From the NCBI RefSeq assembly GCF_900112865.1, contig NZ_FONH01000003.1:80005-144004 (forward strand): 64,000 bases of DNA, written 5' to 3'. This document shows positions 16,890-26,264 of this stretch, in pieces; within the stretch, counting starts at the first letter, position 1, and each line of letters begins with the position of its first letter. Source of the DNA: Dyella marensis. Lineage in GTDB: Bacteria > Pseudomonadota > Gammaproteobacteria > Xanthomonadales > Rhodanobacteraceae. A model generated the notes under the pieces. It saw only the letters and a program-made list of their open reading frames with translations, had not been told where the DNA came from and did not search any database. A program made the translations under genes and the position numbers.

Positions 16890-18491
16890 ATGTCCAAACC
16901 GCACGGCCAACGCAGCAGTTCTCCGGCCGGGCCAGGCGTCGGCGTGGCGCGTAGGGTTCGTGCGAGCAAGGCCCTGCGTTTGTCTACGCTGGCGACATCG
17001 ATATGGCTGGCGATGACGGCATGCGGAGCGGGGGCGCTCGTGCCGCGGGATGACAGCGAGCGCGAGGAGCGGCCTTCATCGGCGGTCGATGCTGCGATCG
17101 ATGAAGTGCCATCGCACGGCGATGCGAGTCCAGGCGAGGATCGCGCGGCGCCAGCGAGCGAGGCGATGCCGGCGCGCCAGCCGGCGAACGCCAGGTCGCC
17201 CGCGCTGCCGCCGCCGGTCATCGCAGCGCCATCGCTGCGGAAGCGGCAGCTGCAGGCCTTGCAAAGGGGGCCCCAGGTCATGGTGACGACGGACCCGGCG
17301 CCGCTCGACATTGCCGGCTTTGCTGCGCCGGCACCGCTGCGAGAGGACGAAGAGGAAGGATGCAATGCCTGTCTGCTTCTATGCTGCGGCGCGGTTTTCG
17401 CCGTGATGTGGTTGACCGTCCGGCGCCGCCGCGGACGCAGGCGGCCGCCTGTCCGCGATCAGTCGATAACTGTTCCGTGGCATGCGGCGAAAGCTCTCAA
17501 GCCGCACTGGGACTACGATCCGCAGCCATTCGACTCGGACGCCTTCCTCAGCCGCTGGGAAACCATCGAGCTTTGCATCCATGGGGATATGGAGCTGATG
17601 GATGCGATTGCCGGGCAGCGGATGCCGGGCACAGTTGCCTGCGCCGGATGGAGCGCGGTGTCGGCGCCGCATGCGCCGGCGCGCCAGTGCGAAGCCGAAG
17701 TGCTCGAATGGTGGTGCGAGCCGATCGAGGAAGACAGGCCGTACGCCTTGCTCCAATGGCACCGGCCTGATCTGCGCATCGATGGCGATGCGCATCTGTT
17801 GGCCGCGCTTGCGGGTCGCATGGCGTTGCCTGGAGCCATGAACGGCGAAGCTCGCGCTGCGTCGGATATCGAGGCGCCTGGTGGCGCTTCTGTCAGCGAG
17901 CCTGTGACAACGGTCGGGTCGGACCAACGGTCCAAGGCCGTTGCGGGCGAGTCTCTGCTTCAAGACCAGACCGCCTCGCCTTATCAAGACATCTCCGATA
18001 CCGATCTGATCGCCCGGTCGAATGCCTGGATCGGCGAGATGCGCCGGCGCGGGCTGTCCGATGCCGGCGGCGCATGGCTGCTGGTGCAAAGTCTGATGGC
18101 CAGGGCCGGGCAGCGTGTCGCGCGTGAAGCCGCCACGCTGCAGGAAGCGGCAGCGAAGTTCGCGGGGTGGACGGCGAATCTGGCGCCCAGGGAACTGCGC
18201 CCGTCCTGGCGGGCGCGCTGGCTGGATATCCAGGTGGCGCGGCTGCGCACGCTGAAAGGTGCATCGCGCCTGCTCGGCTTCCACTCCCTCGATGCCGATT
18301 GCGCGGCCGATGTCTCGCCCGAAGTCATGGAGGCCCGCGTGCGCCTGCTGCTGCGCTGGTCGGAAGGCCTGATCGGCGCCGCGGCCAGGACCAAGCGGGC
18401 GGAGGCGGATGCCTTGGCCATGCGCCTGCGGCAGATGCACGACGAGTCGCAGCTGGCACCCGCTCCAGTCCATCGTCAATCGACGTATTAG
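16890..18491 (+). CDS. Hypothetical lipoprotein/membrane protein, 533 residues
   Basis: I do not recognise this family. An N-terminal hydrophobic segment ends in AMTAC (about residue 45), a possible lipobox. A Pro/Ala/Glu-rich linker leads to a second hydrophobic segment with clustered cysteines (NACLLLCCGAVFAVMWL, about 158-175) followed by RRRRGRRR. The rest is a soluble, Trp-rich domain (about 185-300) and a helical C-terminal domain from about 360. The topology suggests a cytoplasmic C-terminal region, by the positive-inside rule. The FkbM methyltransferase gene follows after 35 bases on the same strand. The start codon has only weak ribosome-binding context. Confidence 0.7.
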   Translation: MSKPHGQRSSSPAGPGVGVARRVRASKALRLSTLATSIWLAMTACGAGALVPRDDSEREERPSSAVDAAIDEVPSHGDASPGEDRAAPASEAMPARQPANARSPALPPPVIAAPSLRKRQLQALQRGPQVMVTTDPAPLDIAGFAAPAPLREDEEEGCNACLLLCCGAVFAVMWLTVRRRRGRRRPPVRDQSITVPWHAAKALKPHWDYDPQPFDSDAFLSRWETIELCIHGDMELMDAIAGQRMPGTVACAGWSAVSAPHAPARQCEAEVLEWWCEPIEEDRPYALLQWHRPDLRIDGDAHLLAALAGRMALPGAMNGEARAASDIEAPGGASVSEPVTTVGSDQRSKAVAGESLLQDQTASPYQDISDTDLIARSNAWIGEMRRRGLSDAGGAWLLVQSLMARAGQRVAREAATLQEAAAKFAGWTANLAPRELRPSWRARWLDIQVARLRTLKGASRLLGFHSLDADCAADVSPEVMEARVRLLLRWSEGLIGAAARTKRAEADALAMRLRQMHDESQLAPAPVHRQSTY

Positions 18492-18526
18492 TCGCTCAAC
18501 TTTTTTCTTGCCTACGAGGATTCATC

Positions 18527-19291
18527 ATGAACGCATTCAATCCGTCGGCCCAGGAGGCCACCGCGCCCCTGCTGTGGACGGTCCGCTATGGCGTAGTCAG
18601 CGCCATCGCTTCCACGCATCCGGCGGTGCGCTCGCTGCAGATGTACGGCGAATGGGGCGAGGCCGAGATCGACCTGCTCAGCACGGTGATCCAGGACGGG
18701 CAGACCGTCCTGCAGTTCGGCGGCGAGTTCGGCGCGCAGACGCTGTGGCTGGCGCGTGTGGTCGGCGCCAAGGGGTGCGTGCACGTGGCCGAGCCGGCGC
18801 GCATCGGTTTCCAGCAGCTGTGCGCGAGCGTGGCGCTGAACGGCCTGACCAATGTCTATACGGTCAACCAGTGGCTGGGGCAGCGCGGCGGTTCGGCGGG
18901 CCTGGGTACGCTGCCGGGCGCGCAGCATTTCCAGGGCGACGCGGCGGAGCAGGTGAAGCTGGGCACGGTGGACGAACTCGGCCTGGACAGCCTGCACCTG
19001 CTCAAGATCAATGCGCCGGGAACCGCTGTGCAACTGCTCGACGGTGCGGTCGAGACGATCCGCCGGTGCCGTCCCATCCTGTATTTCCGCCTCGAGCCGG
19101 AGCAGGCGGTAAGCGAAGTCAAACTGGTCAAGGAACTGGGCTATCGCTGCTGGTCGCACGCGCCGCACATGTACAACCCGGAGAACGCGCTCGGGCAGGC
19201 GGAGAATATTTTCCCAGGCCGCGTGCATCAGAACCTGATCGCGGTGCCGGTGGAGAGCGGCACGGTGTTCGAGCAGTTGATGGAAGTCTGA
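18527..19291 (+). CDS. FkbM family SAM-dependent methyltransferase
   Basis: A 254-residue protein with a Rossmann methyltransferase core. The SAM-binding region is VLQFGGEFGAQTLWLARVV with the acidic loop HVAEPARIG. FkbM signatures include the later LKINAPGTAVQLLDGA and ILYFRLEP. FkbM enzymes O-methylate sugars or small molecules, often on surface glycans. The glycine-rich loop reads QFGGEFG rather than the usual DVGANxG, so activity is uncertain. The ATG is preceded by ACGAGGA. It follows the orphan membrane protein gene by 35 bases, perhaps as an operon. Confidence 0.78.
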   Translation: MNAFNPSAQEATAPLLWTVRYGVVSAIASTHPAVRSLQMYGEWGEAEIDLLSTVIQDGQTVLQFGGEFGAQTLWLARVVGAKGCVHVAEPARIGFQQLCASVALNGLTNVYTVNQWLGQRGGSAGLGTLPGAQHFQGDAAEQVKLGTVDELGLDSLHLLKINAPGTAVQLLDGAVETIRRCRPILYFRLEPEQAVSEVKLVKELGYRCWSHAPHMYNPENALGQAENIFPGRVHQNLIAVPVESGTVFEQLMEV

Positions 19292-19387
19292 GCGGACCCG
19301 GCGAGCCAGATCGCGCGACGGCACCGCTTGGCGGTGCCGTCTGCGTTTCAACAGCGAGGTCTGTCGGCACGCCGCCGGCGTTGGCCG

Positions 19388-22300
19388 TTACGGCGCCGCC
19401 TGCGACGGTTTGAGCGACTCGATCAACTGGAGAACGCCCAGGCGATACCGCAGCGCCTGCGCACGGCCTTGCTCGGTCACGCCTTCGGCAAGCAGTTCCG
19501 AACGCAGCGCTTCGCCCTGTTCGGCCAGTGCATCGGCCCCGAAGATCTTGATCGCGCCGTTCATGCGATGAATATGGCCTGCGGATTCGGCGGCATCTCC
19601 TTGATCGATGGCCCGTTCCAGCTGGCCCAGATCGTCGTGGACGCTTTCCACGAAGCCATCCACCAGCGCGGTGCGGCGCGCATCGGTGCCGAACAGGCGG
19701 TCCAGCGCCGATGCCGCAGCCTGTGGTTCCGACGGAAGGGGCGAGACCGGCGCGGGCATCCAGTTGAGCAAGGCGTCGCGCAAGGAGGCGAGGCTGGCCG
19801 GTTTCAGCAGCATCGCGTCCATGCCGGCGTCGGCGCAGCGCCTGGCTTCGCCGGGCATCGCGCTGGCCGTCAGGGCGAGGATGGGCAGTCGATGGTCCGC
19901 GGTCTCCGCCGCGCGGATGGTGGCGGCCAGGGTGTAGCCGTCCATGCGTGGCATGTCGCAGTCGGTGATCAGCAGGGCGACGTCGTCGTGGGTGCTCAAT
20001 GCCTCGAGCGCTTCCACGCCGTCGCCGACGGTGATGCAGCGGTAACTGAGCCGCTGCAACTGCTCCTGGATCAGCAGGCGATTGGTCGGATGGTCTTCCG
20101 CGACCAGGACCAGGCCTGGGTGCTCGGTACGCGGAGCATAGACGGCGGGCTCCGTTTCCGCGCCGGCCGCAGCCATGCCGAACGCGCGCCTGCAGCAGGC
20201 TTCGATGGCCGCCGAGGAAAACGGATTCCGGCTGAGCATGCAGGTGCCGTCCGGCTCGATGGTGTAGCCGAGCGGGCTGGGTTCGTCGGTCACGACGATC
20301 GTGGGCATCGTCTGTCCGGTTGCACTGGCCAGGTCGAGTTCGTCGACGAAGCGCAGCGACGCCGTGTCACCGGTGCCCGCCGGCATCATGCCCAGTGGCG
20401 CGAGCAGGCCGGCCAGGACGGCGGCTTCGTCGGCGGCCAGCGCCAGCAGCGCGCGACGACCCGGCAGGATCGGCGGCGCATGCATGCGATGGACCGGCAG
20501 GGCCAGCTCGATGACCATCGCGGTTCCTTCGCCGGGCGCACTGTGCATGGCCAGCGTGCCGTCCATCAGCTCCACCAGCCGCCGGCAGATGGTCAGGCCA
20601 AGCCCGGTGCCGCCGAAGCGCCGCGCGATCGATGCATCCGCCTGCACGAAAGGCTCGAACAATCGCCGTTGCTGCTCGGCCGTCATGCCGATGCCGCTGT
20701 CGCGCACGGTCAGGCGGATGCGCTGGCGTGCAGGATCGGAGGCGAGCACGTCGAGGCGCACGTCGATCGCGCCTTCCTCGGTGAACTTGGTCGCATTGCT
20801 CAACAGGTTGAACAGGATCTGCCGCAGGCGCACGCCGTCGCCCATGAACTCCGCGGCCAGCCGCGGGTCGATGGCGTTGCGCACGTGCAGGCCCTTCTCG
20901 TGCGCGAGCGTCGAGGCGATGGCCAGTACGTTGTCGACCAGCGAGCGCAGGTCGACCGGAGTCGGCGACAAGGTGAGCTGGCCGGCCTCGATCTTGGAGA
21001 AATCGAGGATGTCGTTGAGGATCTGCATCAGCGTGGCGGCGGAATCGTCGACCATGCGCAGCATCCACTGCTGGTTGGCCGTCAGCGGGCCATCGCGGAG
21101 CAGCTCGAGCAGGCCCAGCAGGCCGTTCATCGGCGTGCGGATTTCATGGCTCATGGTGGCCAGGAAGCTCGCCTTGGCCGCGGCCGCCGCCTCGGCTTCC
21201 TCCTTGGCCTGCGCCAGCGCCTCCGCCTGGGCGCGCGCCTCGGTCACGTCAGTCCATACGCCGCTCCAGAAGGTCTGGCCGTGCTCCTCGCGCTGCGGCG
21301 TCGCCTCGGCGCTGATCCAGCGCTCCCGGCCGTGGACGATGCTGCGGAACACGATCGAGATCGGCTGCATCGTCGCCACCGATGCCTCGACCGCCCGCTC
21401 GATCACGGCCTGGTCTTCTGGATGTACCCGTGCAAACGCCGCGCGTTCGTTGCTTTCCATATCCTGTGCGGACAGATCCCACATGGCCTGCGTATTGCCG
21501 CCGACGTAAGGGAAGCTCAACGTGCCGTCCGCGGCGCGGCGCAATTCGAACACCACCGCGGGAAGATGCGCAGTGATCCGTTTCAGGCGCAGGTCCAGCG
21601 CGCTGGCGCGCTCTTCGGCTTCGCGGATATCGGTGACGTCGACCAGGGCGGCCAGCAGGCCGCCAGTATGGCCGCTGGCGCGCTGGAACGGGCGGATCCA
21701 GTACAGCCAGGTGCGTTCCTTGCCGGTTGCATCGGGCAGGCGCAGTTCGGCGTGGTAATGGTTGCCCGTATGCAGGGCGTCCGCGGTCAATTGATGGAAA
21801 CGGCGGTTCCATTCGCTGCTGTAATGGGATGAATCCTCGGTGGTCTGACCGATCAGGCGTGCACGCCCGATGCCGAAGCTTTCCTCATAGGCGTGATTGA
21901 CCGCCAGATAGCGGTTGTCGGTGTCCTTGGCCACCAGCGGATACGGCAGCGACTCCATCAAGGCCTCGCGGAAGCTGAGCTGGTCCGCCAGTTGGCGTTC
22001 CGCCACGACGCGTTGGCGGACTTCCCGGCGCAGGCGCAGGTAGGCGGTGAGGATCAGCGCGATCACCGCGAGCACGCTGCCGCCGACCACGGCGGCGGTC
22101 TTCCAGAAGGTCCGCCAGTCCAGGCCGCTGGTATAGGTGGACCACAGCCAGGTGCTGCGGATGCGCTGCTGTTCTTTCTCCGGAATGCTCGCCAGCGCCT
22201 GGTTGAGATAAGGCACCAGGCGGGCGTACTCGCGGCTCACGCCCAGCGACTGCGCACTGACGATGTCGGCCGACGCGGCGATCTTCAGCTGACCGGCGAA

Positions 22301-23653
22301 GCGGCTGCGGATCTGCAGGTCGGCCACTGCGGCGTTGCCGATGTAGGCGTCGGCGGAGCCATTGGCCACTTTGTCCAAGGCCGTGCCGACGTCGCCGACC
22401 AGGGTGATGCTCGCGCCGGTCATGCGGCGGCGGATCGATTCGGGGATTTCGCGTGGATCGGAAATGACGACGCGCAGGCCAGCGAGGTCGTCCACACCGA
22501 CGGGGGACGCGCGCTTCTCGGAAACGACGATGACATCGGAGAAGCTGGCGAACGGTTGGGTGTAGATCAAGTTTCCATCGGGCGAAGGCAGCGCATTGAG
22601 CGGGGCGACGATATCCACCTTGCCATGACTGGCCAGTTGGAGTGTCTCGCCCCAGTTGCGGCTGGGCACATAGATGAATTCGATGCCGAGGGACGAGGCG
22701 ACACGGTCCAGGTAGTCGGAGGCGATGCCGCTCGGATGCCCGTTGGCGTCGACATAGGCGATCGGCGCCCAGTTGGGATCGAAGCCCAGCTTGAGCGGCG
22801 GCAGCGAAGCCAGCCACTGGCGTTCTTCCCGGGTCAGGTTGAGGCCGGTATCGCGCACGCCGACGCCGACGGTGGCATTGAGCCAGCGTGCCCGGATCTG
22901 CTGGTGCTGCTCGGGCGTCATCCGCAGGAGCGCGGCGTTCAGCGCGTCCAGCAGCGGCAGGCGGTCGCGCGGTGCGGCAAAATGGATCGTCCTGGATGCG
23001 ATGCGGCCCTGGTTGTAGATGCCGAGCGTGGCCTTCGCTTCGTCGCCGAGATAGTGCGCGATGACGTAGGGATCGCCCAGGTACACATCGGCGCGGCCTT
23101 CCTCCACCATGCGCAGTCCGAGCGGGGTGTCGGCCACGGGGATGCCGGTGGCCGATGGCAGGCGGCGCTCGATCCAGTTCTCCGTGGCGGTGTCCTTTTC
23201 GTAGGCGATGCGCGCGTTACCCAGCCCGTTGTCGTTGTGATAGCGCGTGCCGTCCTTGCGGGCCACGATGACCGGGGGAACATCCAGGTAGGGCTCGGAG
23301 AAGGCCAGGCACTGCGTCCGTCCGGGCGTCATGTTGACGTTCATCACCAGATCGACGTCGCCGCGGCACAGGGCGGCCATCAAGGCCAGCAGGCTCGGAT
23401 AGACCTTCGGTTCGAAGTCGATGTGCAGCTCGCCGGTGATGGCGCGCAGATAGTCCGCGCTCAAACCTTCCAGCCGACCATGGCTATAAGTCTGATAAGG
23501 CGGCCAGTTCTCGCGCACGATGCCGACCGTGATGGTCTTGTGATGATCGAGCCAGGCTTTCTCGTCCGGCGAGAGCGGGGACATGGTGGCATCGGACGCT
23601 TGTGCCATCGACGTGGCCGCCAGCCATATCCCTAAAAGCAGCCATCTGAACAT
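19388..23653 (-). CDS. BvgS/EvgS-like hybrid sensor kinase
   Basis: A 1421-residue phosphorelay kinase: signal peptide (1-21), two periplasmic Venus-flytrap solute-binding domains (about 41-265 and 286-505), one membrane helix (516-538), two PAS domains (560-675 and 690-805), and kinase domain with His836 in MSHEIRTPMNG. The ATPase domain has DSGIGM and GTGLGL, a degenerate receiver-like region spans 1065-1125, a true receiver has Asp1231 in LLITDCDMPRMDG, and a C-terminal HPt has His1362. BvgS-type kinases pass phosphate His-Asp-His to a NarL-type regulator, here the divergent gene at 23738. I use ATG 23653 because AGGA lies eight bases upstream; GTG 23659 is too close to it. Confidence 0.93.
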   Translation of the reverse strand: MFRWLLLGIWLAATSMAQASDATMSPLSPDEKAWLDHHKTITVGIVRENWPPYQTYSHGRLEGLSADYLRAITGELHIDFEPKVYPSLLALMAALCRGDVDLVMNVNMTPGRTQCLAFSEPYLDVPPVIVARKDGTRYHNDNGLGNARIAYEKDTATENWIERRLPSATGIPVADTPLGLRMVEEGRADVYLGDPYVIAHYLGDEAKATLGIYNQGRIASRTIHFAAPRDRLPLLDALNAALLRMTPEQHQQIRARWLNATVGVGVRDTGLNLTREERQWLASLPPLKLGFDPNWAPIAYVDANGHPSGIASDYLDRVASSLGIEFIYVPSRNWGETLQLASHGKVDIVAPLNALPSPDGNLIYTQPFASFSDVIVVSEKRASPVGVDDLAGLRVVISDPREIPESIRRRMTGASITLVGDVGTALDKVANGSADAYIGNAAVADLQIRSRFAGQLKIAASADIVSAQSLGVSREYARLVPYLNQALASIPEKEQQRIRSTWLWSTYTSGLDWRTFWKTAAVVGGSVLAVIALILTAYLRLRREVRQRVVAERQLADQLSFREALMESLPYPLVAKDTDNRYLAVNHAYEESFGIGRARLIGQTTEDSSHYSSEWNRRFHQLTADALHTGNHYHAELRLPDATGKERTWLYWIRPFQRASGHTGGLLAALVDVTDIREAEERASALDLRLKRITAHLPAVVFELRRAADGTLSFPYVGGNTQAMWDLSAQDMESNERAAFARVHPEDQAVIERAVEASVATMQPISIVFRSIVHGRERWISAEATPQREEHGQTFWSGVWTDVTEARAQAEALAQAKEEAEAAAAAKASFLATMSHEIRTPMNGLLGLLELLRDGPLTANQQWMLRMVDDSAATLMQILNDILDFSKIEAGQLTLSPTPVDLRSLVDNVLAIASTLAHEKGLHVRNAIDPRLAAEFMGDGVRLRQILFNLLSNATKFTEEGAIDVRLDVLASDPARQRIRLTVRDSGIGMTAEQQRRLFEPFVQADASIARRFGGTGLGLTICRRLVELMDGTLAMHSAPGEGTAMVIELALPVHRMHAPPILPGRRALLALAADEAAVLAGLLAPLGMMPAGTGDTASLRFVDELDLASATGQTMPTIVVTDEPSPLGYTIEPDGTCMLSRNPFSSAAIEACCRRAFGMAAAGAETEPAVYAPRTEHPGLVLVAEDHPTNRLLIQEQLQRLSYRCITVGDGVEALEALSTHDDVALLITDCDMPRMDGYTLAATIRAAETADHRLPILALTASAMPGEARRCADAGMDAMLLKPASLASLRDALLNWMPAPVSPLPSEPQAAASALDRLFGTDARRTALVDGFVESVHDDLGQLERAIDQGDAAESAGHIHRMNGAIKIFGADALAEQGEALRSELLAEGVTEQGRAQALRYRLGVLQLIESLKPSQAAP

Positions 23654-23737
23654 CGGCACGATCCTATTGCTGCACGAGGCACGTGTGCCTGTATCCTAAA
23701 GACTCTTCTGATCTGAGACGACGCCCCCGAGGGACCT

Positions 23738-24379
23738 ATGACGATACGTGTCGTGCTGGCGGATGACCACCCCATCGTCCTTCTAGGGAGCCGCATGCTG
23801 ATCGAGCAGGGCGGTACCACTGTCGTCGGCGAAGCGCGCAATCCTCAGGAATTGCTGCTGATCCTGTCCAGCACGGAATGTGATGTGCTAGTGACGGACT
23901 TCGCCATGCCCGGCGAGGGCCATGCCGATGGCCTGGCGATGTTGGGATTGATCCGGCGGAAATATCCGGAGCTTCCCATCGTCGTACTCACCAATATGTC
24001 CAACATCGGCGTGTTGCGCTCCATTCTGGGCGAAGGCGTGCGAGGCATCGTGGAAAAGGGCGCTGAAATGGGCGAACTTCCCGTGGCCATACGTTCGGCG
24101 GCCAAGGGCACCGTCTACCTGAGCGACAAGCTTCGCCGCAATCTCGAAGAGCAGGGTTTCACCGCCAAGGAAAGCACCACCGCGGCACGGCTCACGGCAC
24201 GCGAAATGGAAGTGGTGCGCATGCTGGCCAGCGGCCTTTCCCCGACGGAAGTCAGCCAGGCCCTGCATCGGACGGTCAAGACGGTGAGCTGGACCAAGAT
24301 TTCCGCCAAGCGCAAGCTCGGCTTGAAGAGCGATGCGGAGCTGTACGAATACGCCCGCAGCCATCAGTTGACGTCCTGA
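23738..24379 (+). CDS. NarL/LuxR-type response regulator (BvgA/EvgA/RcsB-like)
   Basis: A 213-residue regulator. The receiver domain (1-125) has Asp9-Asp10, phospho-acceptor Asp54 in VLVTDFAMPG, and Lys in EKGAEM in place of the usual KP pair. A LuxR-type helix-turn-helix occupies about 145-205 (RLTAREMEVVRMLASGLSPTEVSQ, then KTVSWTKISAKRKLGL). The TVSWTK form is like RcsB/EvgA rather than the NarL TVKNH. It is divergent from the BvgS-like kinase with 84 bases between the starts, so the two almost certainly form one phosphorelay. Confidence 0.92.
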   Translation: MTIRVVLADDHPIVLLGSRMLIEQGGTTVVGEARNPQELLLILSSTECDVLVTDFAMPGEGHADGLAMLGLIRRKYPELPIVVLTNMSNIGVLRSILGEGVRGIVEKGAEMGELPVAIRSAAKGTVYLSDKLRRNLEEQGFTAKESTTAARLTAREMEVVRMLASGLSPTEVSQALHRTVKTVSWTKISAKRKLGLKSDAELYEYARSHQLTS

Positions 24380-24690
24380 GCAGAGATGGAGCGCGTTCGG
24401 GATGGCTGGCCGAGGGCATCGTGTGTATCCGATGGGAATATCTGAGGTCTGGAGCCGAACTTAGGCCTGCGCGGCCTCCTCTCCCTACTGGAAAAGTCCA
24501 GTCGTCCCGCATGTGCTGCGAAAAATGTGCGCCCGAACGCGTTACGGCGTGGGATTCCGTCTGACCTGATCGCGACGGGGTCGATCTGTCTGGTATGACT
24601 GCGCCGCGGGAATTATCGAAGCGGTCTATGCGGCGACCGCAGTCGCGCGACGACATCCAGCAGCGTAATCGCCTGTTAGCTCGACGGAAG

Positions 24691-24715
24691 CGCGAATCGC
24701 GAATCGCGAATCGCG
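24691..24715. repeat. Tandem 7-base repeat (CGCGAAT, 3.6 copies)
   Basis: The unit CGCGAAT is repeated three times and followed by a partial CGCG. Similar CGCGAAT/ATTCGCG strings are common between genes in this bacterial order, as I recall. There is no sign that it is coding. Copy number could vary between strains. Confidence 0.75.
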
Positions 24716-24861
24716 TGGGAGATGATTGTGCGTCCGTCTTGTCGCGCCCATCGCTGGCCCATCAATCCTATTGGATTTATCCGGTGTTCGGTCTCGGAAA
24801 GGATCGCTAACGTACAGGGGCTGAGCGGCTCGTTCGTTCTGACGACAGTCGATCCTCGCTT

Positions 24862-24957
24862 TCCTCCCCACCGGATGGACCTAACCATCTGCTGCACGCG
24901 ATCTACCACCCCTGGGTTCGTCGGGTGACGGATGGCCGGTGGGGAGGATCTTTTTTT
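24862..24957 (+). ncRNA. Candidate structured RNA ending in an intrinsic terminator
   Basis: A perfect 13-base inverted repeat (TCCTCCCCACCGG at 24862-24874, its complement at 24936-24948) encloses 61 bases and is followed by seven T at 24951-24957. The enclosed bases can form a smaller ATGG/CCAT hairpin. This is the layout of the 3' end of a small RNA or a leader attenuator on the plus strand. The 5' end is unknown and no plus-strand gene follows closely (next at 25539). Class not recognised. Confidence 0.45.
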
Positions 24958-25063
24958 GTGCGCATCGCGATCTATTCCGATGGCTCCCACGTTATCGCCC
25001 AACGCGTCGGGCGCCGCGCACTTTCCCGTCAATCTCCCGGAGCGAACTCTCGGGATGCCTGGT

Positions 25064-25312
25064 TCACCGATCTTCAGTCCAGTGTGATGGCGTACGCCGG
25101 TGCCGCCGGAGCGATTGCCTGACGGCGCGCGCCAGCATGACCGCGGTCGGAATCAGCAAGGCAAGGCAGAACGCCAGCCCAAGATCTTCGGCATGAGAGG
25201 TCGTCAGCATCTTGGCGCTCCAGCGCTGAGCGGCATCTGCCGGAGGCAACAGCATCCATACGCCAGGGCTGGCACTGAAGATCGAAGCCAGCGAGATGAT
25301 GGATGGGAGCAT
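25064..25312 (-). CDS. Small membrane protein, 82 residues
   Basis: The protein has two hydrophobic segments (about 2-22 and 45-65), a short loop, and a basic tail (RQSLRRHRR), typical of a small inner-membrane protein. An AAGGA motif lies nine bases before the ATG at 25312; an ATG three codons earlier (25321) is too close to that motif. No family is recognised. It stands alone on the minus strand in a sparsely coding region, so confidence is moderate. Confidence 0.5.
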   Translation of the reverse strand: MLPSIISLASIFSASPGVWMLLPPADAAQRWSAKMLTTSHAEDLGLAFCLALLIPTAVMLARAVRQSLRRHRRTPSHWTEDR

Positions 25313-25538
25313 GAGCGGCATTCCTTCGGGAGCAATCGTCGATAGGGCATTCGCCCCGAACCGACAGGATCACTCTTCGCGTCGATGCCACTAACAAGAA
25401 TAATCCGGCGAGTAACTCTGACTCGACTATTCCAGGGTAAATACATGCAACTTCAGGTCAGCTGTGGATGAGAAATTTCCTGTAGGTAAGGAAAGAGCCC
25501 CTTCCTAGGCTTGCTCGACTCCTTAGGGGTCTTTCTTC

Positions 25539-25913
25539 ATGCCATACGCGGATATTCTTCTTGTTTACGATCTGCTAGGTGCCGCCATTGCGCGGGGCCA
25601 GCTCGATGTGGCCCAGTACGACGGGAAGTACACCCGTTCCGAAGTGCTCTCCTGCCTGTGCATGCTGTGGCGCGAGCGATTGATCAAGCCGCCCGTGGTG
25701 AGCTTCGTCCCCGGTAGGGACAGCGTCATTTCGTTCGAGCATGGCGCGGATGAGGATGGGCGAGGCATGCATCGCCTGTTGCGGCAGACGCTGCTGGTTT
25801 CTCCTGGTTTCAGCGAAGCCACGCCGAAGGCCGGCGTCATGCGCGGCCACGGCGAGCGACGCGAGCGCGGCTCCTCACGAACGGACGGAGGGCGGTGCCA
25901 TGTCCTTCGCTAA
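25539..25913 (+). CDS. Small protein, tandem paralogue 1
   Basis: A 124-residue cytosolic protein of unknown family. Its first 90 residues align with the product of the next gene: both begin M-x-(Y/F)-A-(D/N)-I, share FDLL/YDLL, a YDG-KYT block and a later LLRQT/LLQT. The last 35 residues are Arg/Gly-rich and may be unconserved. AGGGGT lies nine bases before the ATG. The gene overlaps the next by 14 bases, so they are likely co-expressed. No DNA-binding or catalytic motif is visible. Confidence 0.6.
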   Translation: MPYADILLVYDLLGAAIARGQLDVAQYDGKYTRSEVLSCLCMLWRERLIKPPVVSFVPGRDSVISFEHGADEDGRGMHRLLRQTLLVSPGFSEATPKAGVMRGHGERRERGSSRTDGGRCHVLR

Positions 25914-26208
25914 TATCGCCGTGATCTTCGACCTGCTCCATGCCGTGGTGTCGTGTTCGCCGATGATCGCCACGGAGTACGACGCCTGCGGCCGCTACAC
26001 CACCGGGCAGATCATGCGCGGCTTCAGTGTGTTGCATCAGCATGAGCTGACGATGTCCGAGCTGATCCTGGACGAGACGGGTTACCGCATCCTCGACTAC
26101 AAGCAGCAAGGCCTGATTGAAAAAGGCCGGCGCATCTACCAGGTATTGCTGCAGACGCAGGTGGCGTTCGACGACGCTGACACCATCGCGCGTCGCGACG
26201 CCGTGTAG
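25900..26208 (+). CDS. Small protein, tandem paralogue 2
   Basis: A 102-residue protein homologous to the preceding gene product. Shared blocks are ANIAVIFDLLHAV, YDACGRYTTGQI, and RRIYQVLLQTQVAF. The pattern of helices with a (R/G)YT turn could fit a small winged-helix or adaptor fold, but no specific motif proves this. GGAGGGCGG precedes the ATG. Duplication followed by divergence is the simplest reading. Function unknown. Confidence 0.65.
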   Translation: MSFANIAVIFDLLHAVVSCSPMIATEYDACGRYTTGQIMRGFSVLHQHELTMSELILDETGYRILDYKQQGLIEKGRRIYQVLLQTQVAFDDADTIARRDAV

Positions 26209-26264
26209 CTGCACAAGCACGGGCGTAGCCGGGAATGGACTGTCCATTCCCGGCCTTTCGCGGA

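Larger units (their letters stand above)
24380..25063. other. Gene-poor stretch with tandem repeat and candidate RNA
   Basis: This 684-base region has lower G+C than the flanks and no open frame with convincing codon use or start context. It contains the seven-base tandem repeat at 24691-24715 and the structured element at 24862-24957 described separately. A second small inverted pair TCCCG/CGGGA occurs near 25037-25057. It may be an old insertion or a small-RNA locus. Confidence 0.5.

Noticed and set aside
19328-23635. Long plus-strand frames opposite the BvgS-like kinase
   Set aside because: They lie fully within the kinase gene in antisense and lack start signals or domains.
24862-24957. 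A known riboswitch class (fluoride, guanidine, c-di-GMP) or 6S RNA
   Set aside because: The conserved core motifs of these classes as I remember them are absent.
24660-25032. Short frames across the CGCGAAT repeat that look like proteins with repeated Ser-Arg-Ile-Ala-Asn
   Set aside because: The apparent pattern is just the tandem repeat translated; no start signals.
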